Below are positions 35,229 through 43,136 of a stretch of 64,000 nucleotides of DNA, in pieces; positions within the stretch are counted from its first letter, which is position 1; each line of letters starts with the position of its first letter. The stretch lies in the NCBI RefSeq assembly GCF_008801835.1, contig NZ_VZOW01000008.1:116739-180738 (forward strand), in the 5' to 3' direction. The notes beneath the pieces are model-generated. The model was not told the DNA's origin, ran no database searches, and was given only the letters and a program-made list of their open reading frames with translations. The position numbers were made by a program, and so were the translations under genes. The stretch comes from Cupriavidus pauculus (GTDB lineage Bacteria > Pseudomonadota > Gammaproteobacteria > Burkholderiales > Burkholderiaceae).

Positions 35229-36332
35229 TCAGAACTTGTGCCGGATGCCCACCACGGTGCCGAACTGATTGGTCCCAGCCGGGCCGATTGACGTAGCCGC
35301 GCCGTTCAGGCCGATGCGTGCGCCGTCGTCATTGCGGATGTAGGCCATCTGCGCATACACGTCGGTGCGTTTCGAGAAGGCATAGTCGAGCAGCAATGAA
35401 GCGCTCCACGCATCGCCGTTGCCACGCCGGTCGTTGAGCAGGTATCCCGCAGCACTTAACGACAGCGCGGGCGTCAGCTGATATCCCGCGCCAATCCAGA
35501 ACAAGTCCGCCCGGCGCGACGGCACCGTTGCGGTGGCGCCGAGGTTGCCGTTGAACCAGCGATAGCCCGCAAACAGTTTCGCCTTGGCGAACGAATAGCT
35601 TCCGGCAACCGCCAGCCGCTGATCTTTCTGCGACGTGTTCTGCCCCGCGATGCCGCTGGTTCCCTGCTGCATGTCGTAGATCACCGTCATGCCCGCCTTG
35701 CCGACGTTGTATTCGACACCGCCGCTGACGGCCCGATCGCTCTTCGGGTCGCCGGGCACTTCGCCGGCCACCGCGCCGCCCGACAACGACGTACCGCGCG
35801 CGAACGAATAGAGACCCGTGACCGTGAAGCCGCCAAACTTGCCCACGTACTTCGCCGTGTTGTCATAGCGGCCCGCGGTCATCGCATCCATCGTGAAGAT
35901 CGAGTAGCGCGGCGACACCGCCATTGCGTCGTAGTTGATCAGGATGTCGTAGAGGATATTGTTCTGCCGGCCCAGCGTAACGCGGCCGTACTGCGAAGAG
36001 ATCCCCGTGAACGCCTGGCGACCGAACAGGCGGCCGCCTTGCGCCGCGGTGCCGGCGTCGATATCGAAGCCATTTTCCAGCACGAACAGCGCCTGGAGGC
36101 CGCCGCCGAGATCTTCTGTGCCGCGAATGCCCCAGCGCGAACCCGACAGGTTGCCGGACGTCATGCGCGTGAGACGGCGGTTGTTGGCATCGGCATGGGT
36201 CAGGAACTCGACGCCGACATCGGCCACGCCGTACAGCGTCACCGACGATTGCGCCTGCACACCGTGCGCGGCAAGCATGGCCGCGCCTGCCAGGGCCAGA
36301 TGCGGAATGGAATGGCGAAGTGGTTGGCTCAT
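35229..36332 (-). CDS. Gram-negative general porin
   Basis: This 367-residue outer-membrane porin has a signal peptide ending VQAQSS, the typical opening SSVTLYGVADVG, internal segments SRWGIRGTEDLGGGLQALF and RQAFTGISSQYG, and a C-terminal Phe (GIRHKF). It is the third gene of a likely unit with the Bug protein and the PhnN fusion on the same strand, 198 bp beyond the Bug gene. It may admit the same small acid that the Bug protein binds. Confidence 0.9.
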   Translation of the reverse strand: MSQPLRHSIPHLALAGAAMLAAHGVQAQSSVTLYGVADVGVEFLTHADANNRRLTRMTSGNLSGSRWGIRGTEDLGGGLQALFVLENGFDIDAGTAAQGGRLFGRQAFTGISSQYGRVTLGRQNNILYDILINYDAMAVSPRYSIFTMDAMTAGRYDNTAKYVGKFGGFTVTGLYSFARGTSLSGGAVAGEVPGDPKSDRAVSGGVEYNVGKAGMTVIYDMQQGTSGIAGQNTSQKDQRLAVAGSYSFAKAKLFAGYRWFNGNLGATATVPSRRADLFWIGAGYQLTPALSLSAAGYLLNDRRGNGDAWSASLLLDYAFSKRTDVYAQMAYIRNDDGARIGLNGAATSIGPAGTNQFGTVVGIRHKF

Positions 36333-36530
36333 TTCTTTTTTCTTTGCAATGGGGTTGGAATCGGGTGCCTGCCCCGCGAGCAGCGCGCACGCATCCAGCG
36401 CCTGAAGACCGAATGTCAGGACGCAGGGACGAACGCACTCTCACGGGGCCGGCTAGCGCCCGCGTAGCAGCGATTCAGTAAAAGGGGAGTTGGGGTGTGC
36501 CTGCTGAAGCCTCGGCGGGTCCCCGGTAAA

Positions 36531-37523
36531 TCAGTCGACGAGCAGGTTGATCTTGGTCGCGAACTTCTGCCAGCGATCGATATCGTTGGTCACTAGTTTC
36601 TGGAATTCCGCTGGCGTGCTGGTGGTCGTGGCGAACCCAAGATGTGCGAGCGATGCCTTGATTTCCGGCTTGGCGATGGCCCTGGCGATTTCCGCGTTGA
36701 GCTTCTGTACGATCTCGGGCGGCGTGTTGGCGGGGGCCAGAATGCCGAACCATTGGTCCACGTCGTAGCCTGGCAGGCCAAGCTCGCTGACGGTTGGCAC
36801 ATCGGGCAGGAACGGCGAGCGCGCTTTCGAAGTCACCGCCAGCGCGCGCAGCTTGTTGCTCTTGAGGTACGGGATCGTATTGGTCAGTGTGTTGACGCTG
36901 ACATCGGCCTGTCCGCCCAGCACGTCTGCCATCGCGGGCGCGCAGCCCTTGTACGGCACATGCAGCATTTCCATCTTTGCCGATACCTTCAGCAGTTCTC
37001 CGGCCAGATGTTGGGGCGTGCCATTGCCGCACGACGCATAGCTAGGCGGCGATGCGCTCTTGCCGGCCGCCACCAGATCGCTGAAGGTGCGGATCTTGGA
37101 CTGGAAGGGCACCGCGATCACCGAAGGCACCGAGGCAAAGGTGATCACCGCGCTGAAGTCGGACTTCGGATCGAATTGCAGCTTGCGAAACACGCTGGGG
37201 TTGATCGCAAAGCTGCTGTTGACGATCAGCAGCGTGTAGCCGTCCGCCGGGCTCTTCGCGACAAACTCCGCGCCAATATTGCCGCTGGCGCCGGGGCGGT
37301 TGTCGACCACCACGGGCTGGCCCAGCGCCTTGCTGATGTCGGCGCCGATCAGGCGCGCGAGCACGTCCGTCCCGCCGCCGGCCGGGAACGTGACCACCAT
37401 GCGGATCGGTTTCTGCGGGAAAGTGCTCGCGATGTTGGCTTCGGCACGGCCGGGCAGGGTGCCCAGGGTGCCAGCCACAAACAGTAGCGATGCCAGACTG
37501 CTGACGACGGATAGGGGTCTCAT
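36531..37523 (-). CDS. Bug-family solute-binding protein, candidate pyridine-carboxylate binder
   Basis: The 330-residue Bug/TctC protein has a signal peptide ending near RAEAN and family motifs MVVTFPAGGGTDVLARL, the DNRPGASGNIG segment and HVPYKGCAPAM. It lies 43 bp downstream of the PhnN-phosphorylase fusion on the same strand, so they share the operator-controlled promoter. Some Bug proteins bind nicotinate or quinolinate (Bug27 of Bordetella is the known case), and the neighbourhood makes a pyridine acid plausible here. Two extra cysteines (ASCGNG and YKGCAP) are notable. Confidence 0.88.
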   Translation of the reverse strand: MRPLSVVSSLASLLFVAGTLGTLPGRAEANIASTFPQKPIRMVVTFPAGGGTDVLARLIGADISKALGQPVVVDNRPGASGNIGAEFVAKSPADGYTLLIVNSSFAINPSVFRKLQFDPKSDFSAVITFASVPSVIAVPFQSKIRTFSDLVAAGKSASPPSYASCGNGTPQHLAGELLKVSAKMEMLHVPYKGCAPAMADVLGGQADVSVNTLTNTIPYLKSNKLRALAVTSKARSPFLPDVPTVSELGLPGYDVDQWFGILAPANTPPEIVQKLNAEIARAIAKPEIKASLAHLGFATTTSTPAEFQKLVTNDIDRWQKFATKINLLVD

Positions 37524-37566
37524 GGATAAGCCTCGTCGGTTAGGGTGAAGGAAAGGTAAAGACCGG

Positions 37567-39387
37567 TCAATCGGGAACAATGCGTACCGCCGGGTCGCAC
37601 TCGCCGCTGGCCTGGACCAGTGCGGCATCGAGCGCCGCGTTGTCATCGGCGTGAATGCGATACAGCGGCTGGCCCTGCGCCACATGCGCGCCAATCGTGC
37701 AGAGCAGGTCGACGCCTGCACCGGCACTGCGCGGCGCGCCCGCTGCGCGTGCAACGCCGGAGATGCGCAGCCCGTTGATCGACTGCACGCGGCCCGCGCA
37801 GGGCGCGACGATGTCATGCGTATGCGCCCCAGGCATCACTGGTGCGGGCCGTTTGCCCTGCGCGACGGCAATACGTTCGAATGCCGCTTTCGCCTTGCCT
37901 TCATCCAGCAGCGCAGTCGCAATTCGCATGCCTTGCTCGGCGTTACCCACGCGCGGGTCGAAAGCGATAATTTCACTGGCGAAGCGCAGCGCCTTCGCGC
38001 GCAGGTCGGCCGGCGCATCGGGATCGTTATCGAGCACTTGCATTACGTCGCGGACTTCGAGGGCCGGACCGATGCCGCGGCCGATGGGGCGGCTGCCATC
38101 GGTGGCAAGTGCGCGCACCTTCATGCCAAGTCCGGCACCCACCCGCTCGAACAGGGCCCCGAGCTCACAGGCGTCGGCATGCGAAGCCAATTTCGTGTCC
38201 GGTCCATAAGGCAGATCGACCATCACGTGGGTGGCGCCGGCCGTAAATTTTTTCGACAGGATCGATGCGACGGCCCAGCGCCGCGAATCGAGCCTCAGTG
38301 GGCGTGTGATCCGGTTCATCACGTCGTCGATCACGGAATGGTTCAGGCGGCCGTTCCAGGCGATGCAGCCGCGCGCCAGCGTCACGCAGCGTCGCACGTC
38401 TTCCTGCGTCAGGTCGACGCGCGCCACGGTTTCCATGGCATCGGCGGTGCCGGCAGCGGAGGTGATGGCGCGCGACGACGTTTTCGGCATCGCCAATCCG
38501 TACGCCGCGACGATCGGCACCACGATCAACGTAATGCGGCTGCCCGGCACACCGCCCATCGAATGCTTGTCGACCACCAACGGCTCATCCCATTCGATGC
38601 GCGTGGCAAATGCGGTGCGCGCACGCGCCAGCGCCACGACTTCCTGGTCGTTCAGGCTGCCCGTGGCGGCGATCAGGAACGCGGTCAGCTCGGCGTCGCT
38701 GTAGCGGCCGGCGATTGCATCGCGCAATACGCCAACATAGGCGGCTTCGTCCAGTGCTTCGCCGCGCAGCTTGGCCCGCAGATTGACGCGGCTCGCGGGT
38801 GCGCTATCGGCGGGCGCCGATGCAAGGCAGACGGACGAGGGCGCCGCCTGCCGCAGCGCTGCGACGAAACGCGCCACGCCAACCTCCAGCGTGCTGTCGT
38901 TCGACACGGTTATGCATGCCACGCCGTCCGGCAGAGGCGCAGCCTGGCGTGCCACGCGCCGGGCCACCTGTTCGCCCGATTCACGGCCGCGTGCGGCGAT
39001 GCGGCGGGCCAGTACATCCTGCGGCGCAGTCACCAGCACTACTGAAAAGCGCGGCAGGCTCGCCGACAGTTCCGCCACCACGCTGCGCGAGCCATTGGCG
39101 ATGACATGCGTTCCGGCGGCCAGCGCATCGGTCAGCGACGTTGGCAAGCCATAGCGCAATTCGTGCGCGTCCCACATCACGAGAAATTCGCCTGCCTGCT
39201 GGCGTCTTGCGAACTCGATGTCCGACACGCCTTCATGGTCCTCGCCAGGCGATCCGCTGGGCCGCGTAATCACGCGCCGCGCAAAGTGATAGCCATTGCC
39301 CAGAATCGCGCGTGCACCGTCGATCAGGGAATCCTTGCCCGCGCCGCTGGGCCCTACCACCAGGAAGAATGTGCCGGTCTCGTTCAT
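37567..39387 (-). CDS. Fusion of ribose 1,5-bisphosphokinase (PhnN) and AMP/thymidine phosphorylase-type domain
   Basis: The 606-residue protein joins two enzymes. Residues 1-185 are PhnN-like with P-loop GPSGAGKDS (Gly12-Ser20), which phosphorylates ribose 1,5-bisphosphate to PRPP. Residues about 200-606 are a pyrimidine-nucleoside-phosphorylase fold whose [15 protein letters not shown] and [19 protein letters not shown] segments fit the archaeal AMP-phosphorylase/type 2 thymidine phosphorylase group. AMP phosphorylase makes ribose 1,5-bisphosphate, the PhnN substrate, so the fusion could turn nucleotides into PRPP. ATG at 39387 was chosen; 39402 is possible. It lacks a clear ribosome site. 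Confidence 0.82.
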   Translation of the reverse strand: MNETGTFFLVVGPSGAGKDSLIDGARAILGNGYHFARRVITRPSGSPGEDHEGVSDIEFARRQQAGEFLVMWDAHELRYGLPTSLTDALAAGTHVIANGSRSVVAELSASLPRFSVVLVTAPQDVLARRIAARGRESGEQVARRVARQAAPLPDGVACITVSNDSTLEVGVARFVAALRQAAPSSVCLASAPADSAPASRVNLRAKLRGEALDEAAYVGVLRDAIAGRYSDAELTAFLIAATGSLNDQEVVALARARTAFATRIEWDEPLVVDKHSMGGVPGSRITLIVVPIVAAYGLAMPKTSSRAITSAAGTADAMETVARVDLTQEDVRRCVTLARGCIAWNGRLNHSVIDDVMNRITRPLRLDSRRWAVASILSKKFTAGATHVMVDLPYGPDTKLASHADACELGALFERVGAGLGMKVRALATDGSRPIGRGIGPALEVRDVMQVLDNDPDAPADLRAKALRFASEIIAFDPRVGNAEQGMRIATALLDEGKAKAAFERIAVAQGKRPAPVMPGAHTHDIVAPCAGRVQSINGLRISGVARAAGAPRSAGAGVDLLCTIGAHVAQGQPLYRIHADDNAALDAALVQASGECDPAVRIVPD

Positions 39388-39389
39388 AT

Positions 39390-39406
39390 TTAACTTAGAC
39401 ATCGAA
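39390..39406 (-). promoter_or_regulatory. Operator A, proximal site at the phnN-fusion promoter
   Basis: TTAACTTAGACATCGAA, part of the imperfect palindrome ACTTAGACATCGAAGT, lies just upstream of the start codon and over the predicted transcript start. It is the exact inverse of operator B. Confidence 0.75.
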
Positions 39407-39417
39407 GTTGTAGGGCT

Positions 39418-39445
39418 ATGCTAGCACCGGTCCCGGGCCTGTCAA
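39418..39445 (-). promoter_or_regulatory. Sigma-70 promoter of the phnN-fusion/Bug/porin unit
   Basis: On the minus strand a perfect TTGACA (39440-39445) is followed after 16 bp by TAGCAT (39418-39423). It sits centrally between operators A and B and predicts a leader of about 20-25 bases to the ATG at 39387. Confidence 0.7.
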
Positions 39446-39451
39446 GAGAAG

Positions 39452-39468
39452 TTCGATGTCTAAGTTAA
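39452..39468 (+). promoter_or_regulatory. Operator B, distal site at the phnN-fusion promoter
   Basis: TTCGATGTCTAAGTTAA is the exact reverse complement of operator A, 62 bp away. The pair brackets the promoter, as expected for looping or co-operative repression. Confidence 0.75.
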
Positions 39469-39596
39469 TGCAAGGGGCGGGCCAGCGCCCGGAAATCCAG
39501 TGTGTACGCGGGATTGAGGGATTTCTCAGGGAAAACGCGCAGTGCCGGCCTGCGCGCTGACGGTGCCGCGTGCATCGACAACGCGCATCGCGCACT

Positions 39597-39616
39597 GATG
39601 TAGTGAGCGCTACATC
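39597..39616. promoter_or_regulatory. Inverted repeat upstream of the MarR gene
   Basis: GATGTAG and CTACATC flank TGAGCG in a perfect inverted repeat that ends 47 bp before the MarR start at 39664. It could be an autoregulatory site. It does not resemble operators A-D. Confidence 0.4.
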
Positions 39617-39663
39617 GAGGGCGCGCGCGTGCGTGGCGGCGACGCCGCGCGCAAGGCGCTATC

Positions 39664-40248
39664 ATGTGCGCTGCCTACGCCTATCGCCTGTCAAAAACCA
39701 TGGCCACGAAAAAGAAGCTGGATAGCCCCGTCACGCTGACGCCTGAAGCAGAAATCGAAGAGGAACGCCTTGCGCATTTGGTCAAGGACGCCGCGCGCGC
39801 CTATATCCGCGCGCTGCAGCTGCGACTGGCCGAGCATTCGGTGTCGTATGGCCACTGGACCATCCTGCGGATCCTGTGGCGTCATGACGGACTGTCGCAA
39901 CGGGAGCTGAGCGAGCGTGCCGGCGTCACAGAGCCCACCACGTTCGCCGCGGTCAAGGCGCTGGAGGCGCTGGGCTATGTCGAACGCACGCACCTGCCCG
40001 GCAACAAGAAGAAGGTGCACGTGTTCCTGAGCAAGACCGGACGCGCGCTACGGCGCAAGCTGGAGCCGCTGGCCACGGAGGTCAACACGCTAAGCGTGGA
40101 AGGGGTGAGCGAGGAGGACGTGCTGACCACGCGCCGCGTGCTGATTACGATCGCGCAGCGGTTGGTAGCCGATGAGATGGCGCTGGCAGAGCGCGGCCGG
40201 CGCGTGCCATCCACTCAGGAAGTGGGACGGCTGCTGGCCGACCTGTGA
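39664..40248 (+). CDS. MarR-family regulator between the phnN fusion and nadC
   Basis: The 194-residue protein has a MarR winged helix (LSQRELSERAGVTEPTTFAAVKAL, then THLPGNKKKVHVFLSKTG). A start at 39700 (MATKKKLDSP) is an alternative; AAGG precedes the first ATG. It lies between the two units whose promoters carry the same operator and is therefore a prime candidate for their regulator. Its own gene lacks that operator but has an inverted repeat upstream. The ligand is unknown. Confidence 0.85.
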   Translation: MCAAYAYRLSKTMATKKKLDSPVTLTPEAEIEEERLAHLVKDAARAYIRALQLRLAEHSVSYGHWTILRILWRHDGLSQRELSERAGVTEPTTFAAVKALEALGYVERTHLPGNKKKVHVFLSKTGRALRRKLEPLATEVNTLSVEGVSEEDVLTTRRVLITIAQRLVADEMALAERGRRVPSTQEVGRLLADL

Positions 40249-40303
40249 CGCCGCCGCCGCTGGCCGTGGGGCGGAGCCCCTGTTCATGCGGCCAGCGCAA
40301 AAG

Positions 40304-40330
40304 CCCTTCGATGGCCATGCCATCGAAGGG
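40304..40330. terminator. Bidirectional hairpin between MarR and nadC
   Basis: CCCTTCGATGGC and GCCATCGAAGGG form a perfect 12-bp stem with a 3-base loop. AAAA follows on the plus side and CTTTT follows on the minus side, so it best terminates nadC transcription. It lies between the two convergent genes. Confidence 0.7.
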
Positions 40331-40378
40331 AAAAGCCTCCCGGGTAGAAGGCGCGATCTTGCGGAGCGTCCGCGCGGA

Positions 40379-41212
40379 TCAGGCGTCGTCCAGGCCGATA
40401 TCGACGGCAGGGGCCGACTGCGTGATCTTGCTGGTGGAGATGTAGTCGACGCCGGTTTCGGCCACGGCCCGGATGGTTTCCAGGCGGATGCCGCCTGATG
40501 CTTCCACCTTGGTGCGGCCGGCAACGATCTGCACCGCCTCCTTCATGTCCGGCACCGACATGTTGTCCAGCATGATGACGTCGACGCCAGCAGACAGCGC
40601 TTCATGCACCTGCTCCAGGCGGTCGCATTCGACCTCGAGCTTGGTCAGCACCGGCAGCTTGCGGCGCACGCGCGCCACTGCCGCTGCAATGCTGCCGCAC
40701 ACGGCGATGTGGTTGTCCTTGATCATCACGCCATTGTCCAGGCTCAGGCGATGGTTCAGCCCGCCGCCGCACGTGACCGCGTGCTTCTCCAGCGCGCGCA
40801 GTCCCGGCGTGGTCTTGCGGCTGTCGATCAGACGCGCCTTGGTGTGCGCAATCGCTTCGGCATACTTCGCCGTGTGATTGGCGATGCCGCACAGACGCTG
40901 CATGATGTTGAGCGCGGTGCGCTCGGCGGTCAGCACGCTACGCGCGTTGCCGCTTACGTTCAGCAGCACGGCGCCTTTTTCCACCTTGTCGCCATCGGCC
41001 ACGCGCACGTCCAGCGACAGGGTGGGGTCGTAGCGCGAAAAGATACGGGCGGCCACGTCGATGCCGGCGATCAGCATCGGTTCGCGCGCGTTCATGCAGA
41101 ACGTGCCGGTCTCGCCGGGCTCGATCATGGTGTGAACGGTGAGATCGCAGATCCCGATGTCCTCGGTCAGCCAGAGGTCGATCAACTTGTCCGTGGCGAA
41201 AATGTCATACAT
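40379..41212 (-). CDS. nadC: Nicotinate-nucleotide pyrophosphorylase (carboxylating)
   Basis: The 277-residue enzyme makes nicotinate mononucleotide from quinolinate and PRPP with loss of CO2. Family landmarks are LTEDIGICDLT, the LTAERTALNIMQRLCGIA segment, DSRKTTPGLRALEKHAVTCGG, HRLSLDNGVMIKDNHI and VEASGGI. No nadA or nadB is nearby, unlike usual de novo NAD operons, so it may serve salvage of imported quinolinate. AGGAG precedes the ATG. The promoter carries the operator pair shared with the PhnN fusion. A divergent family member acting on another substrate is possible but less likely. Confidence 0.92.
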   Translation of the reverse strand: MYDIFATDKLIDLWLTEDIGICDLTVHTMIEPGETGTFCMNAREPMLIAGIDVAARIFSRYDPTLSLDVRVADGDKVEKGAVLLNVSGNARSVLTAERTALNIMQRLCGIANHTAKYAEAIAHTKARLIDSRKTTPGLRALEKHAVTCGGGLNHRLSLDNGVMIKDNHIAVCGSIAAAVARVRRKLPVLTKLEVECDRLEQVHEALSAGVDVIMLDNMSVPDMKEAVQIVAGRTKVEASGGIRLETIRAVAETGVDYISTSKITQSAPAVDIGLDDA

Positions 41213-41249
41213 GGATGTTGGCTCCTGAATGGTGGTTGCCGCACTTCTA

Positions 41250-41268
41250 ATAACTTAGATATCGAAGT
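41250..41268 (-). promoter_or_regulatory. Operator C, proximal site at the nadC promoter
   Basis: ATAACTTAGATATCGAAGT matches operator A except for two bases in the 17-bp core and contains the near-palindrome ACTTAGATATCGAAGT. It lies 38 bp upstream of the nadC start. Confidence 0.75.
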
Positions 41269-41278
41269 ACATGGCGTA

Positions 41279-41306
41279 ATACTAGCGCCTGCCAACGGCT
41301 TGTCAA
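41279..41306 (-). promoter_or_regulatory. Sigma-70 promoter of nadC
   Basis: On the minus strand TTGACA (41301-41306), a 16-bp spacer and TAGTAT (41279-41284) form a promoter of the same build as that of the PhnN fusion, again centred between two operators. Confidence 0.7.
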
Positions 41307-41310
41307 CTAT

Positions 41311-41329
41311 TATTCGATCTCTAAGATAA
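41311..41329 (+). promoter_or_regulatory. Operator D, distal site at the nadC promoter
   Basis: TATTCGATCTCTAAGATAA is an inverted, slightly diverged copy of operator C, 63 bp from it. The equivalent pair at the PhnN fusion is 62 bp apart. Confidence 0.7.
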
Positions 41330-41523
41330 CGATGGCGAGCGGCGACCTCGTAGGAGGTTGGTCGGAGCGGGAAGTGGTTTGCATCGGCAAGGCGCTGCGT
41401 ACGATGCGGGGCGGCGCCTGGGCGCGCACCGGGCCGCTCGATGCGGCGACTGGTGCTGGCGCGTGGGGTGCGGCCCGATGCGCCCGGAACCCGGGCGTAG
41501 CGAGCGCTGCCGGTACTGCGCAG

Positions 41524-42024
41524 TCAGTCGGCGGGGCTGTCGGCGTCCTGGGCGGCTTCGGCCGGTTCGTCGTCGAGATCGCTCATCTTGCGCAGCAGAT
41601 AGAGCAGGGCGACGCGTTCGGCGGGATTCAACCCGCGCATGGTGCGTTCGCTGATATCCTGCGCAAACGGCACCACGTCGGCGATCAGCGCCTGCCCGGC
41701 CGGTGTCAGCAGCACCACCACCTTGCGGCGGTCGCGCGCGTCATGGGATACCTTGATCAGCTCGCGGGACTTCAATCGCTCGATGATGCCGCGCACTGTG
41801 GCCTGATCGATGGCCGTCGCGCGCGCGATCTCGCTGAGCGAACAAGAGGTATGCGCCTGAATGGCGCAGAGCACCACAAACTGGCCGGCGGTCAGTTGGG
41901 AATCTGGAATGGTTTGCTGAAAAATCGCCACATGCCGCTGATACGCGCGGCGCAGCAGATGTCCAACCTGCTCGGTGAAATCGTAGTCGTCGCGGTGAGG
42001 CGCGTGGCTCTGGCGTGTGCTCAC
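41524..42024 (-). CDS. MarR-family regulator, NicR/BpsR-like
   Basis: The 166-residue protein begins at a GTG and has the MarR core QVGHLLRRAYQRHVAIF, LSEIARATAIDQATVRGIIERLKS and DARDRRKVVVLLTPAG. The opening helix and the DQATVRGIIERL recognition region resemble NicR of Pseudomonas and BpsR of Bordetella, which respond to nicotinate metabolites. It is upstream of nadC on the same strand. It may control nic genes, the nadC/PhnN operators, or both. A short inverted repeat (ATAC-N6-GTAT, 42047-42060) precedes it. Confidence 0.82.
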   Translation of the reverse strand: MSTRQSHAPHRDDYDFTEQVGHLLRRAYQRHVAIFQQTIPDSQLTAGQFVVLCAIQAHTSCSLSEIARATAIDQATVRGIIERLKSRELIKVSHDARDRRKVVVLLTPAGQALIADVVPFAQDISERTMRGLNPAERVALLYLLRKMSDLDDEPAEAAQDADSPAD

Positions 42025-42077
42025 AAGGGGCTATCCGAATTGGCGAATACCGCGCAGTATAGCCGCGCGGCTGCCGG

Positions 42078-43136
42078 CTAGAGCACGCGGCCAAACCACC
42101 AAAGCGACAGCAACCCCGCAAAGGCCGCCAGCAGTGCACCGGCGGCAGCGAACAGCGCGGTGATTTCAACCTGGTCGCGCTTGCCGAATGCCAGTGTGGT
42201 GCGCAGCGCGCGGTAAACCTGTTTCATGCCAGCGGCGTCGTCCAGCCGGAAGTATTGCGCGCCGGTAGTGTCGGCAATCTTCTTCAATACGGCTTCATCG
42301 AGCCTGACGCGGGACGACCAGCCGTCGGCCTTCAGCACTACGCCCTCGGTCGTGCCAACGCCTACGGTGTAGATGCGCACGCCGTAGTCGGCGGCCATCT
42401 GCGCCGCCTGCATTGCGGATGGTCCGGCATTGCTCTCGCCATCGGAAAAGACGATGATCGCGCCCGATGCGAACGATCCCGGCAATGGGGTGGCGCCGTC
42501 GCCCGTAGTTGGCCGCGTCGGCATTGGGGTGTCGTCGTCGCCCATCAGGAGCGTGGCGTCCACGCTGGCCTCTGGGACCAGCGTCGATAGCGCCACCAGC
42601 AAGCCGTTGCCGAGCGCGGTGCCGCCTTGCACCTGAAGCCGCTCGATGCTTTTGGCGACGTCGTCCTTGCTGCGCGTTGGCGCCTGCGCAACGGCAGCGG
42701 TGCCCGCTATCGACACCACGCCTACCTTGACGCCGGCCGGCTGCGCATCGAGCAGGATGTGCGCCGCCTGTTGGGCAGCGCGAAAGCGACTGGGCTTGAT
42801 ATCCTGCGCGCGCATGCTGCCGGAAAGGTCCATCACGAAGATAACGGTGTCGATGCGCGACGGTAGCGACAGCACCGCCTGCGGCCGGGCAACCGCCACC
42901 AGCAGCGCAATCAGCGCCGACAAGGCCAACAGCGGTCCGATGTGGCGGCGCCAGTCGGGCTTGCGGCCCGCGTGCGTGTACGCAGGCGGAAGGTGGGGCT
43001 GCGCGGCGCCCGCGCGTTGCCGCCGCGCGTCGAGCCAGAGATAGCCGAGCACCAACACCAGCGCCAACGCCAGCAGCCACAGCATGTTTGGCCACAGGAA
43101 GCTGAAGGTGGGCAGACGGCTGACGGCGTCGATCAC
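42078..43136 (-). CDS. von Willebrand factor A protein, BatA-like
   Basis: The 352-residue protein has two N-terminal helices, a VWA domain with MIDAS motif DLSGSM, and a C-terminal helix (ITALFAAAGALLAAFAGLLSLWWF). This is the layout of BatA/BatB proteins of MoxR-DUF58 operons. The GTG start overlaps the DUF58 stop as GTGA, showing coupled translation and an operon order MoxR, DUF58, VWA. Function in bacteria is loosely linked to stress tolerance or complex assembly. Confidence 0.85.
   Translation of the reverse strand: MIDAVSRLPTFSFLWPNMLWLLALALVLVLGYLWLDARRQRAGAAQPHLPPAYTHAGRKPDWRRHIGPLLALSALIALLVAVARPQAVLSLPSRIDTVIFVMDLSGSMRAQDIKPSRFRAAQQAAHILLDAQPAGVKVGVVSIAGTAAVAQAPTRSKDDVAKSIERLQVQGGTALGNGLLVALSTLVPEASVDATLLMGDDDTPMPTRPTTGDGATPLPGSFASGAIIVFSDGESNAGPSAMQAAQMAADYGVRIYTVGVGTTEGVVLKADGWSSRVRLDEAVLKKIADTTGAQYFRLDDAAGMKQVYRALRTTLAFGKRDQVEITALFAAAGALLAAFAGLLSLWWFGRVL

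Larger units (their letters stand above)
41213..41523. other. Region upstream of nadC
   Basis: No gene is supported in these 311 bp. The nadC-proximal part holds operators C and D and the promoter between them. The rest, up to the end of the MarR gene, shows nothing distinctive. Confidence 0.6.

Noticed and set aside
37567..39387. Phosphonate degradation function because of the PhnN domain
   Set aside because: No other phn gene, C-P lyase or phosphonate transporter is present, and the partner domain points to nucleotide phosphorolysis.
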